The notes: generated by a model from the sequence alone, not told the origin. DNA of 64,000 nt from an uncultured Desulfobacter sp. (GCF_963677125.1 NZ_OY781882.1:2054501-2118500), one strand, 5' to 3'; positions 1-7,566 are shown, counted from the first letter of the stretch. A program made the numbers and translations.

Positions 1-60
1 GCCGGCCCATCGCTTGACAAGCCTGCGCTCCTCAAGGTATCCTTCGCCAAACCTTTCCAT
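1..60 (-). CDS. Start of an unidentified protein (partial, runs off window)
   Basis: Only the first 20 codons are visible, reading leftwards from an ATG at 60-58. The peptide begins MERFGEGYLEERRLVKRWAG. A strong ribosome binding site (AGGAGG) lies just upstream at about 65-70, which supports a real start. It lies about 110 bp downstream of the 89-residue gene and in the same direction, so it is probably the third gene of the gntR operon. The product cannot be told from 20 residues. As the main downstream gene it may be the catabolic function that the GntR protein controls. Confidence 0.55.
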   Translation of the reverse strand, partial: MERFGEGYLEERRLVKRWAG

Positions 61-170
61 AAAACCTCCTCTAATTAATATTGTGGGTTGCGTCAGGTTC
101 GGGCGGATCGTTTGATTACCAGTCCTTCAATCCGCCCTTTTTCCTGTTGTTTCCTCTTGTATTTAAAGTT

Positions 171-440
171 TCATATTGCGTTATCCTTTACACCAGGCCG
201 CCCCAGGGCCGCCAAAATGGACTCTTTAATTTTTTCTTTGTCTTTCTCAGGATCAAGCCCCAGCCGTTGCGCCTCCATGGCTAACAGCTCAGGTGTCAAA
301 TCTCCGGAAATTTCTGATGTAATGTCTGTTTGTACAACGGGTTCACCTTGAAACGGCCCAACCCAGCTTTGGAATAGATCCGTTGCGGAATCTGCCATCT
401 GCTTGAAAAAAAGCCGTCGCCGATAACTTTGAACGCTCAT
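171..440 (-). CDS. Small hypothetical protein in gntR operon
   Basis: An 89-residue protein that I do not recognise. It is hydrophilic with no signal peptide or membrane segment. The C-terminal half is charged and probably helical (EAQRLGLDPEKDKEKIKES). The start codon overlaps the stop of the GntR gene (ATGA, 437-440), and its ribosome binding site (AAGGAGG) lies inside the last GntR codons, so the two genes are translationally coupled. The coupling shows the gene is real and belongs with the regulator and the partial gene to its left. It could be a small subunit or accessory protein of the enzyme encoded next, but that is inference. Confidence 0.6.
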   Translation of the reverse strand: MSVQSYRRRLFFKQMADSATDLFQSWVGPFQGEPVVQTDITSEISGDLTPELLAMEAQRLGLDPEKDKEKIKESILAALGRPGVKDNAI

Positions 441-1147
441 GTATCCTCCTTATAAAACTGAGACTGAAGGTCGGGCAGCGTATTGTTTCCAATGATCCGG
501 TTTAAATGGACGGCATAATTTTGGGTCACCTGCCTGGCTTTGCCGCAGTCTTTTTCGATCAGAGCGTTCAGTATATTGACGTGGTCCCCGAACAGCTCTT
601 CCTTGCTTTTCTGCGTTGCCTTGAAAAAATGGTCAAACGGGATCATATCAACATCGAAAATCTCTTCCACAATACCGGCCATAACGCTGTTGCCCGTTCC
701 CTTGGCAATGATCCTGAAAAAAGACAGACTTTCCAGCCATACTTTTCTATGGTCCTTGGTAAAGATACTGCGACTTAAGGCCACATTGCTTTTTTGGAGT
801 AAATCAAGCTGGGGAGTTGTCATGCGATGACATGCAAGTTCAACAATAATGGGGAAAAATAAGAATACGGATTCCATCTGATCCCCCATAACGTTTTGGG
901 CAGATCTTTTTTCAGTGCCCCAATAGGGATCCAGGGTATTAAAGAAACGGGGTTTCAAAAAGGTGCCGCTGCCCTTTTTAATCTCAACCATACCCCGGCC
1001 TTCCAGGGTATGTAGCAGACGCCTAAAGGTGTTTCGGCTGACATTAAGCTCGGCGGCAAGTTGACGTTCAGCAGGAAATCTATCCCCCGGTTTAAGTCCA
1101 AGTGACTGGGCAGTGGCTTCAAGCTGTTTAAACAAATCGTTCAGCAT
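437..1147 (-). CDS. GntR/FadR-family transcriptional regulator
   Basis: A 236-residue regulator. Residues about 3-68 form the GntR winged helix, with the typical RFPAERQLAAELNVSRNTFRR motif region followed by the wing around KKGSGTFL. Residues about 85-225 are a mostly helical ligand-binding region of the FCD (FadR C-terminal) type. FadR-type members bind operators of the form TGGTNNNACCA and sense organic acids or acyl-CoAs. A perfect palindrome with exactly that core lies 274 bp upstream (1421-1457), so autoregulation of this operon is likely. It is first in a leftward operon with an 89-residue protein and a further gene cut by the window. The effector cannot be told from sequence. Confidence 0.9.
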   Translation of the reverse strand: MLNDLFKQLEATAQSLGLKPGDRFPAERQLAAELNVSRNTFRRLLHTLEGRGMVEIKKGSGTFLKPRFFNTLDPYWGTEKRSAQNVMGDQMESVFLFFPIIVELACHRMTTPQLDLLQKSNVALSRSIFTKDHRKVWLESLSFFRIIAKGTGNSVMAGIVEEIFDVDMIPFDHFFKATQKSKEELFGDHVNILNALIEKDCGKARQVTQNYAVHLNRIIGNNTLPDLQSQFYKEDT

Positions 1148-1159
1148 ACCATTCCTTTT

Positions 1160-1320
1160 AGGCCCATGATCAAAATAAAATCGCCCATCTACTTGTCTTT
1201 TAAGCCACCCTCGGCGTTACGCCAAAGGACACATATTTTAAATATGCTTCCATTAGCTTGCCTTGATGGTGACTTAAAATCCGGCGTATCTGTGGCAGAT
1301 TTAATTCTGATCATGGGCCT
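1160..1320. repeat. Long nested palindrome in the gntR leader region
   Basis: The 348-bp gap 1148-1495 has no gene and is built of inverted repeats. The outer arms AGGCCCATGATCA (1160-1172) and TGATCATGGGCCT (1308-1320) match perfectly over 13 bases. Inside lie further pairings, including a short palindrome around ATATTTTAAATAT (about 1231-1243). A further copy of the arm (GGGCCCCATGATCA) occurs at about 2849-2862, so the arm sequence is dispersed. It sits between the gntR start and its presumed operator, so it would be transcribed as the leader of the operon if the promoter lies near 1421-1457. Confidence 0.7.
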
Positions 1321-1420
1321 TAAACCGGGATAAAATCAATATTTCTTTATTGGCTAGAAAAATATTAAAATGATAACATCATGTCAACAAAAATCCATTG
1401 TAGAATTAAGATTTGTTAAA

Positions 1421-1457
1421 ATAATATAGCAATTGGTACTACCAATTGCTATATTAT
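1421..1457. promoter_or_regulatory. Perfect 37-bp palindrome, probable FadR-type operator
   Basis: The left arm ATAATATAGCAATTGGTA (1421-1438) is followed by one central base and its exact reverse complement (1440-1457). The centre reads TTGGTACTACCAA, which fits the TGGTNNNACCA consensus of FadR-subfamily GntR regulators. The outer part is rich in A and T and contains TATAAT-like hexamers. It lies 274 bp upstream of the gntR gene and 38 bp past the stop of the PAS gene. The stem is not GC-rich and has no U-tract after it, so it is a poor terminator and a good operator candidate. Confidence 0.7.
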
Positions 1458-1495
1458 AAAAATAGATGCCGACCGACACAACAAAAATGGAAATT

Positions 1496-2764
1496 TTATG
1501 AGCGCAAGCTTCTGCGCCAGGTGCGAACCCCCTCATTCAGGGTCTTAAGCAGATCCTCAAACAAATCGGGCGGGGTGTCTGCAAAGCGGCCCTGTTCAGT
1601 GGCACACAGAATCAGCACCGTGCGCAGGACCCCCCTGCTGTAAAAAGGCATGGCAAAATAGGAACGAACGCCTCTGGGAACAAACAAAGCCCAATCAATG
1701 GGTTTAATACTGTCCTGGGTATTGTCCACAACAAGATAGTCCAGGGAATACCGATTGATATCTTCGGCAATGGTACCTTTATAGGAATAGCTCTCCGACG
1801 TCGGCATTCCCTTGAACGGTTCTCCGGCACCATAAACCGTTACGCTGTTTTTGCGCACATGCACATCTGAAAACAGAATCCCTTCAAAGAGTCCTGCGGC
1901 CAATGGACTGTCAAGACAGAGGTCCATGATCTGATGAATGTCCACAAGCCCATGGATTTTTTCCCCCAGTTCCTTAATATGGCGCTCTTTTGAATCAGAT
2001 ACGGTTTTGCTCCTGGCACTGCTGGTTTTGGGATTCTGAAGGGATATCCGGATAATCTGGTGTTTTTTATGGACCAGATACCGGACAATGGTCCTGGACT
2101 GAACCCATTTGTTTCCGTCAGCCGTTCCAAAAGTGAGGTTACCGGCCCACGTTCTGGACAGCGGCAAAGTTTTTAAGATATCCGATACGGTTTGCCGGGT
2201 ATTTTCTGCATAAAAAGAATCCAAAGACAGCTTCCCGAAATCTATCTCCTGGATGCCGAACATCTGTTTGGCAGTCGGATTGGCGCAGATGAGTTCCTGC
2301 CTGTCGTATCCAAACAGAAACACCGGATTGTTAATATCTTCAATCATTAATTTGAGTTCCAGATCAATGTCCAGAATCCCCTTGATCACGGCCACGGTAT
2401 CATCCACATTCAAAAGATAGCCGTAGTAATACCCCGGATCCTGCCGGTTAACGGCGCCGGTAAGCTTAAGCCATGAAATCTGTCCGTTGCTGTTCTTTAC
2501 CCTGAACACGGAAGCCGCCACAGTTCCCTCTTTGACCATATCCATAAAGGCCTCAAGGATATGCTGATCTTCGGGTAGAATATTGGCATTACGGTAGGCA
2601 ATATTCTTTAAAAAAAGAGCGCCATCAATACCCGGTGCTACATTTATATTTTTATTGAGGAACTCAATACGGGCTTTCCGGATCTCTATTCGCCATAAAA
2701 GGGCAGGAAAATCATTGATAAAACTATACAGATCATCCACCGGGATTGTCAGCGGCCGTGTCAA
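1496..2764 (-). CDS. PAS/GAF-domain sensor-like protein without visible output domain
   Basis: A 422-residue soluble protein. Residues about 10-130 look like one PAS domain (WRIEIRKARIEFLN at its start). Residues about 140-255 look like a second, with the typical NPVFLFGYDRQELICANPTA stretch. Residues about 275-410 resemble a GAF-type sensor (FAMPFYSRGVLRTVLILCA). No histidine kinase, GGDEF, EAL, HTH or receiver domain follows, so it is a sensor lacking an obvious output, perhaps working with a partner protein. The start is a TTG at 2764-2762, chosen because AGGAGG lies about 8 bases upstream and no ATG is better placed. Neighbours give no clear functional link. Confidence 0.65.
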   Translation of the reverse strand: MTRPLTIPVDDLYSFINDFPALLWRIEIRKARIEFLNKNINVAPGIDGALFLKNIAYRNANILPEDQHILEAFMDMVKEGTVAASVFRVKNSNGQISWLKLTGAVNRQDPGYYYGYLLNVDDTVAVIKGILDIDLELKLMIEDINNPVFLFGYDRQELICANPTAKQMFGIQEIDFGKLSLDSFYAENTRQTVSDILKTLPLSRTWAGNLTFGTADGNKWVQSRTIVRYLVHKKHQIIRISLQNPKTSSARSKTVSDSKERHIKELGEKIHGLVDIHQIMDLCLDSPLAAGLFEGILFSDVHVRKNSVTVYGAGEPFKGMPTSESYSYKGTIAEDINRYSLDYLVVDNTQDSIKPIDWALFVPRGVRSYFAMPFYSRGVLRTVLILCATEQGRFADTPPDLFEDLLKTLNEGVRTWRRSLRS

Positions 2765-2803
2765 AAGTGCGCCTCCTGAAGTATTGCATTTTAAACCCTT
2801 TGA

Positions 2804-2862
2804 CGGCCGTTTATCGCCTTTGCCTCAAAGGTTCTGAATAACGGCCAAGGGCCCCATGATCA
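2804..2862. repeat. Hairpin plus third GGCCCATGATCA-type arm
   Basis: CGGCCGTTTATC and GAATAACGGCC pair imperfectly around an inner CCTTTG/CAAAGG stem. They are followed at 2849-2862 by GGGCCCCATGATCA, related to the outer arms of the palindrome at 1160-1320. The segment fills the gap between the nitroreductase stop and the PAS gene start. It may act as a weak terminator for the nitroreductase transcript, but there is no U-tract. Confidence 0.45.
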
Positions 2863-2872
2863 AAATTTAAGC

Positions 2873-3403
2873 TTATGACATTGAAAATTTCTCGTAGCTG
2901 ACCTGATCATATAAAAGTGTACTCGCATCATGCCCATCCATTTCAGTTGCAGGATGGCCGATGCCGATCACCGCCTGCACCTGGATATGTTCGGGCAGAT
3001 CAAGAATGCCGGAAATATAATCCGATGCGGCAGTACCGTCATCACGGCTGCGCAACCGCATCTGCGCCCAGCAGGAGCCAAGGCCCAAATCGGCAGCAGC
3101 CAAATGAATAATAATGGCGGCAATGGAGGCATCCTCAATCCAGACATCGCTTTTGGATGTGTCGGCACACACGACAATGGCCAAAGGCGCATTTTTTAAA
3201 AAAGCTGCGCCATGGGATTTGGCCTGGGACAACTGAGCGATGGTTTCTTTGTCTTTAACCACCACAAACTGCCATGGATTAAAGCCCCTGGAACTTGGAG
3301 AGCGCAGTGCGGCTTCGATCAGCATATCACACTGTTCCGGACTTACAGCTTTATCCTTAAACTGCCGGATGCTTCTTCTCTTACGCAATAATTCAATAAA
3401 CAT
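2873..3403 (-). CDS. Nitroreductase-family protein
   Basis: A 176-residue FMN-dependent oxidoreductase of the nitroreductase family. These enzymes reduce nitro groups, quinones or flavin substrates with NAD(P)H. The N-terminal RKRRSIRQFKDK is the classic phosphate-binding motif, and SPSSRGFNPWQFVVV gives the second FMN contact. The C-terminal GIGHPA is also typical. The start at 3403 (MFIELLRKRR) is preferred over an upstream in-frame start at 3427 because AGGAG precedes it by five bases. It appears to be a single-gene unit, and the substrate cannot be predicted. Confidence 0.88.
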   Translation of the reverse strand: MFIELLRKRRSIRQFKDKAVSPEQCDMLIEAALRSPSSRGFNPWQFVVVKDKETIAQLSQAKSHGAAFLKNAPLAIVVCADTSKSDVWIEDASIAAIIIHLAAADLGLGSCWAQMRLRSRDDGTAASDYISGILDLPEHIQVQAVIGIGHPATEMDGHDASTLLYDQVSYEKFSMS

Positions 3404-3528
3404 ATTTACTCCTGTTTTTTTAACCATCTTTATGCTGCTCTAAAACATCCTTTATATCATTTTAAACAGGTTTTTGAATATGTAAGACAAGTATTCCATT
3501 AGAACCTTGACGCGCAGAGAAATTAAGT

Positions 3529-3753
3529 TTGCTTGACGATGTTAATGCATGGCGGATCAGCCTGGTAAAAAATTCACAGATAATGCTTAAGAATCCCGAT
3601 GCTGCAGAAATGATTGAATCGGTCTCTCTTCCCGACTTGCACAAAGATCCGTTTGACCGATTATTGATTGCCCAGGCACTTAATAACAACTGTTCTCTTG
3701 TGACAAAAGATGAAATTATAAAACGATATAATGTAAAAACATTCTGGATATAG
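3529..3753 (+). pseudogene. PIN-domain toxin, C-terminal remnant
   Basis: The frame encodes the second half of a VapC/PIN ribonuclease toxin. HKDPFDRLLIAQAL and LVTKDEIIKRYNVKTFW match the conserved C-terminal region of that family and carry its acidic active-site residues. The N-terminal half with the first catalytic aspartate is missing; an in-frame TGA at 3508-3510 closes the frame just before the remnant. No good start codon or ribosome binding site precedes it. It ends 14 bp before an antitoxin remnant, and a second toxin remnant lies beyond that. I read it as a 5'-truncated toxin gene that is no longer active. Confidence 0.7.
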
Positions 3754-3767
3754 AAAAGGAGGCGGTT

Positions 3768-3995
3768 ATGATTAATATCTCAGCAACCAGTTTAAGGGCT
3801 AATCTTTTTGCCATACTCAAAAAAGTCGAATCCGGTGAACAGGTCGTAGTGACCCACAACAAAAAACCGGTCGCTTATCTAAAACCGGTCAAAAAAGATG
3901 ATTGACGTAATAAGGTATCCCAAAAGCCGAAACTACTTGTCTCTCCCGATGAGATTATTAAACCGGTTGAAGATATCTGGGAAGACTACCTTTGA
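3768..3995 (+). pseudogene. Phd/YefM-type antitoxin with in-frame stop
   Basis: The reading begins MINISATSLRANLFAILKK after a strong AAGGAGG and runs 45 codons to a TGA at 3903-3905. The same frame then continues for 29 more codons with a typical antitoxin tail (SPDEIIKPVEDIWEDYL) to a TGA at 3993-3995. Together they give a 75-residue antitoxin of normal length broken by a single nonsense codon. The N-terminal part is the DNA-binding fold of the prevent-host-death family. The lost tail is the part that normally holds the toxin, so the truncated form could still bind DNA but probably cannot neutralise a toxin. Confidence 0.7.
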
Positions 3996-4147
3996 TTCTG
4001 ACTGATTCAAAATTATTGTCATGGTTCTGCCGTCAACGCCAAAAAAGGATTTTTAAAGAAGCAGAAGGGAAGATTGAAAAACTTAAGCTGAACGGACATG
4101 ACCCTCTCCTGAATATGCTATATTTTTCAAAAACGGACACCACCTGA
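3992..4147 (+). pseudogene. Possible PIN toxin N-terminal remnant
   Basis: A 51-codon frame overlaps the antitoxin stop, as intact antitoxin-toxin pairs often do. It opens with LILTDSKLLSWF, which resembles the MILLDTHxLLWW start of PIN toxins including the first catalytic aspartate. After that the similarity fades into a charged, helical sequence that does not look like PIN. The start would be TTG. It is most likely the 5' remnant of the toxin that belonged to the broken antitoxin. Confidence is low because the match covers only about 12 residues. Confidence 0.35.
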
Positions 4148-4164
4148 CCTCCGGCAGGCGGTGT
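4137..4164 (-). terminator. Hairpin after the NACHT gene, probable terminator
   Basis: Ten-base arms ACACCACCTG and CAGGCGGTGT pair with one G-T mismatch around an 8-base loop, 16 bp beyond the stop of the leftward NACHT gene. On the gene strand the stem is followed by CCGTTTTTG, as expected for an intrinsic terminator. Diversity-generating retroelements also carry a hairpin just past the variable repeat, so this stem could serve that role as well. Confidence 0.6.
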
Positions 4165-4179
4165 TACTGCTTGCCTGGC

Positions 4180-7100
4180 CTACCGGCCTTTATCCTGCCG
4201 GCCTGGGAGCAGAACCAGCCGGAACCCAACGTACGGGAGGAGACGGGACGGGTGGTAGCCGAAGCGGTAAGCGGACCGGCAGGACTCGGCCGAATAGTAG
4301 AACGCGCCGCCGCGGATCACCCCGTACGGGCCCCATATTTTATCTGTCGTCCACTCCCATACATTCCCATGCATATCATACAGCCCGTAGGCATTGGGTT
4401 CTTTTTCCCCCACCGGATGCAGGTTGTCACCGGAATTATCTTTAAACCACCCGGCCCGTGCCAGATCATCGTCTTTATCACCCGTATAAAACCGGGTCGT
4501 GGTCCCGGCCCTGCAGGCAAATTCCCACTGGGCTTCGGAGGGCAATGAAAGTCCGCACCATTGGGCAAACGCCCGGGCCTCATCCCAGGACACACCCACT
4601 ATGGGCTGACTCTCCCCGTTGTATTCACGGTCCCCCCAGTATTCCGGTTCTTTGACATCTCGATTGGCCTTTAAATACAAGGCATATTGACGATTGGTTA
4701 CTGGGTAGCGCCCCATGTAAAAAGAATCGAGGACAATTTCGGAGGATTCTATGGTAATCCTACCCCCCGGAATTTTAACCATCTCATATTGAATGTCCCC
4801 GTGAGCCATCACCTCATCGTCCTGACAGCGGTGCTCTACCGAAAAGCGTTTCCGGATCTGGGGCATGGGATGTTTTTCAAGGTCTTTGATCAATGGGGCG
4901 AGCCGGTCTTTAGCATGCCGGTCAAAGATTTTCAAAGCCGCCAATTGCCGATTCCACAATTGACTATCTTTGCCCGGTGCTGCCGCCAGCAGGTCCAGAA
5001 ACAGAGTCCAGTCAATTTCGGCAGCATCCTCCAGACAGCGCTCAATCATATCGGGATTATCAGAAAATGCCGGAAGCTGGACCACCTGAGTCATGAACGC
5101 CTTGAACCTTGAGGGCTCTTCCAGGCCCACCATCAGCAGGATCACCTCCTGCCACCAGGACTGCCCCCAGTGTTCCGCCAATTGAGCCAGCACGGTATCA
5201 TCCTCAAAGGAGAGGCGGCGAATCTCGCAGGCGGCCAGGTACTCCTGAAATCCCAGGTGCATGAACCCGTAGGTGCTGTTTCCCCAGCCGGTGAGCAGGC
5301 CTGTATCATCCCGAACCATGCGCAAAAAATCCCCGGCAGCCCCATGGGGCCACCGAACCTTTTCCAAAGCTTTTTCCAGCACCGGCGCAAGCTCATCGGC
5401 ACAGGCCCGGATTCTATTTTCCTTTTGGTGCATCCACAGGGCCACGGGCTGGAGTACCCGGCGGCCCAAATCCGCGCCGATGCGAACGTCCACCCCCCTG
5501 GCACCCCGCCAGAATTCCAGAAGTACATCCATGGCGGCCCGATACAATTTGCCCCGGGTTCTGGGCAGCCGCCCCCCGTCCCGGTGCACCAGGCAGATAT
5601 TGGTCAATAACAGTGGATTGCGGGTCATTTCAAAAACCCGGCCGACCCTGAAATCATCGGATGACAGATTTTCAATCAGGTCATGGGCCTTTTTATCGGC
5701 AAGCTCCAGTGCCAGGGACAAATTCTGGTTGTCCGCAGTTTCCACGAGCCGATACCAGGTGCGGATAAATTCCCGGGCCTGATCCCGGGTTAAGGGGCGC
5801 AAATGCAGTTCCGTAAATTCATTATCCAGACGGGTCGTGGCCGTATACCCTGCAAACCTGCAGGTGACAACCGAATACAGATTGCTGCGGCCGTTCATAA
5901 ACCGGGGAATATTACGGGCCGTTTCAGCCCTCAGCGTCGTATTTTGAATTTCGTCCAGGCCGTCAAACAACAAAAGCACCGGATGGTGATCCAAAAGCTG
6001 GTCCGTAAATTTTTCATTCATCTCCAGCCCGACATCCGCCATACGGTCATAAATAAATTTTTTGATGTCTGAATTTTTTAGTTCCCGCAGGGGCAGAAAC
6101 ATAGGGATGATACCTGCCGGCAACCCTATGGTTTCATAATCTTCGGACAGTGCCCACAAAAGCAGACGCTTTAAATGGGTGGTCTTGCCGGAACCCGGGT
6201 CACCTAAAATAACAATGCCCCGGCTGTTGTTTTGCCGGCACACCTGAAAGGCGTCGGGAATGGAGATCTGGGTGTTGCGCCCTAATTTTTCCAGACACTT
6301 GGCCGCATCCAGGGCGTCCGCATAACACGCCCCGGACTGGACGGCATCATCCACCATAGCATGCAGGGGCATGTAAATTTCCTCAATGCGGATGGAAACC
6401 CGCAACCGGGCACCGAATCCAATCATGGGGAGTTTTTCATACAGGGATACGGCCCTGCGTTTATAGAGAACCAATTGCCCTTCAAATTCCTGGTTTGAGC
6501 CGGAAGAGACTGACGGTGAACCCAATTTTATTGGGGCATGGATTTCTGGGTTGTCCAGCTTCGGCATCCACTTATCCAGATGTTCCAGATGATACCGCCC
6601 GTCCCGGGCCTTGGGGGTAATCCTTCGAACCCATCCGCCCCCGTCCTCGGTGCTGTATTTTCTTAAATGAACCTCTCCGGTTTGATTTTCAAAATCCAGG
6701 CAGCAGATATTATATCCGCTTCCCAGAGACCGGTCATAGCAGGCATAGGCGGCAATACCGGCATGGCCGTCAGCATAGGGGGTCACACCAGTCTTATGCT
6801 CATGGCCCGACAAAATAAAATGAAACTCATTTCTCAATTTGTCTTCTGCAAAGATTTTGTCGGACTCTGATCCCCAGGACACGGGGTGATGAAACAAGGC
6901 GATCTTAACCTGGGCATCTTTAATATGCTTTCGCACATATCTTGTCTGCCATTTCCAAGCCACTCGGAGTTTACCGTTTTCCTCTTTGCTGTTTCGCCCG
7001 CTGGACCACACTGTATTAAAGCCTGCAATACCCACCCGGATGCCGTTGATGTCCACTGTAGTGCCGTAGGTCAGTCGCTCAGGGTTCTGAAGCAGATCAG

Positions 7101-7566
7101 AATTGCCGAAACCTTGTAGAAAATCACGGTACTCTTCCAAACGCTCCATGGTCAACTTCCACGACGAGTCACCCGCCGCCATAAAGTTTGAGATGCAATC
7201 CTGGTCATCCAGACTATCCAGATAATGGGTTGTCATGGCAGTCACCCGCTGTCGGTTCACATCATGGTTGCCCGGAACAAGAAAAATGCGCGCCTTGGGA
7301 ATTTCTTTTTTAAAGGCCGTGCGCACCCGTTCTAAAAAAACCTGTACCCCTGCATACTGGTCTTTTAAGTTTTTCCCCGGTCCGGAACTGATCTGCCCAA
7401 AGGCGAGATCACCGCTGAAAAAAATCAGATCCGGGCACAGGTCATGACTCTTTTGGAGGAGCCTAAGATCATCGACCAGTTTTTCTAAAATATATTCGGC
7501 ATCCCAGGCATCTTTGGGCTTGCCGTAGTGGAGATCAGACAGGTGAAGCCAGGAAAGCTTGGACAA
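4180..7566 (-). CDS. Calcineurin-like phosphoesterase - NACHT NTPase - FGE/C-type-lectin conflict protein
   Basis: A 1128-residue three-part protein. Residues 1-330: calcineurin-like metallophosphoesterase with intact metal motifs LSDLHYG, SGDL, PGNHD, LFHHP and SGHEH. Residues about 440-620: NACHT-type NTPase with Walker A GDPGSGKTT (near 455) and Walker B LLLFDGLDEI (near 534). Helical repeats follow. Residues about 925-1120: formylglycine-generating-enzyme/sulfatase-modifying fold (SFYMGRYPVTNRQY, LPSEAQWEFACRAG, MHGNVWEW, GFRLV), the C-type-lectin fold used as a variable sensor in retroelement targets. By analogy with bacterial STAND immune proteins, the C-terminus would recognise a trigger, the NACHT would oligomerise, and the N-terminus would be a nuclease or phosphoesterase effector. 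The start is TTG with AAGGAG eight bases upstream. It appears to be transcribed alone. Base composition seems richer in G and C than neighbouring genes, and toxin-antitoxin debris borders its 3' end. Confidence 0.9.
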   Translation of the reverse strand: MSKLSWLHLSDLHYGKPKDAWDAEYILEKLVDDLRLLQKSHDLCPDLIFFSGDLAFGQISSGPGKNLKDQYAGVQVFLERVRTAFKKEIPKARIFLVPGNHDVNRQRVTAMTTHYLDSLDDQDCISNFMAAGDSSWKLTMERLEEYRDFLQGFGNSDLLQNPERLTYGTTVDINGIRVGIAGFNTVWSSGRNSKEENGKLRVAWKWQTRYVRKHIKDAQVKIALFHHPVSWGSESDKIFAEDKLRNEFHFILSGHEHKTGVTPYADGHAGIAAYACYDRSLGSGYNICCLDFENQTGEVHLRKYSTEDGGGWVRRITPKARDGRYHLEHLDKWMPKLDNPEIHAPIKLGSPSVSSGSNQEFEGQLVLYKRRAVSLYEKLPMIGFGARLRVSIRIEEIYMPLHAMVDDAVQSGACYADALDAAKCLEKLGRNTQISIPDAFQVCRQNNSRGIVILGDPGSGKTTHLKRLLLWALSEDYETIGLPAGIIPMFLPLRELKNSDIKKFIYDRMADVGLEMNEKFTDQLLDHHPVLLLFDGLDEIQNTTLRAETARNIPRFMNGRSNLYSVVTCRFAGYTATTRLDNEFTELHLRPLTRDQAREFIRTWYRLVETADNQNLSLALELADKKAHDLIENLSSDDFRVGRVFEMTRNPLLLTNICLVHRDGGRLPRTRGKLYRAAMDVLLEFWRGARGVDVRIGADLGRRVLQPVALWMHQKENRIRACADELAPVLEKALEKVRWPHGAAGDFLRMVRDDTGLLTGWGNSTYGFMHLGFQEYLAACEIRRLSFEDDTVLAQLAEHWGQSWWQEVILLMVGLEEPSRFKAFMTQVVQLPAFSDNPDMIERCLEDAAEIDWTLFLDLLAAAPGKDSQLWNRQLAALKIFDRHAKDRLAPLIKDLEKHPMPQIRKRFSVEHRCQDDEVMAHGDIQYEMVKIPGGRITIESSEIVLDSFYMGRYPVTNRQYALYLKANRDVKEPEYWGDREYNGESQPIVGVSWDEARAFAQWCGLSLPSEAQWEFACRAGTTTRFYTGDKDDDLARAGWFKDNSGDNLHPVGEKEPNAYGLYDMHGNVWEWTTDKIWGPYGVIRGGAFYYSAESCRSAYRFGYHPSRLLPYVGFRLVLLPGRQDKGR
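4205..4318 (-). other. Candidate DGR-type variable repeat at 3' end of NACHT-FGE gene
   Basis: The last about 38 codons have the pattern of variable repeats made by diversity-generating retroelements. The peptide opens with RGGAF and ends with GFRLV, the usual frame of such repeats in FGE-type targets. Between them, the positions expected to come from AAC/AAT template codons hold Tyr, Phe, Gly, His, Ser and Leu. Nearly all are encoded by codons ending in C (TTC, TAC, TCC, TAC, TTC, GGC, TAC, CAC, TCC, CTC, CTC, TAC), as adenine mutagenesis of AAC would leave. The next 26 bases of the coding strand contain no adenine, as expected at the repeat end. No reverse transcriptase and no template repeat were seen in the window. 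Confidence 0.55.

Noticed and set aside
3768..3995. In-frame TGA in the antitoxin read as selenocysteine
   Set aside because: Some Desulfobacterota use selenocysteine, but antitoxins of this family have no conserved Cys/Sec at this point, and no SECIS-like hairpin is seen directly after the TGA. A nonsense mutation in a decaying module is simpler.
4180..7566. NACHT protein as an ordinary sulfatase-maturing enzyme
   Set aside because: The FGE fold is only the last about 200 residues, there is no sulfatase gene nearby, and the NACHT and phosphoesterase parts are intact. The fold more likely serves as a binding domain.
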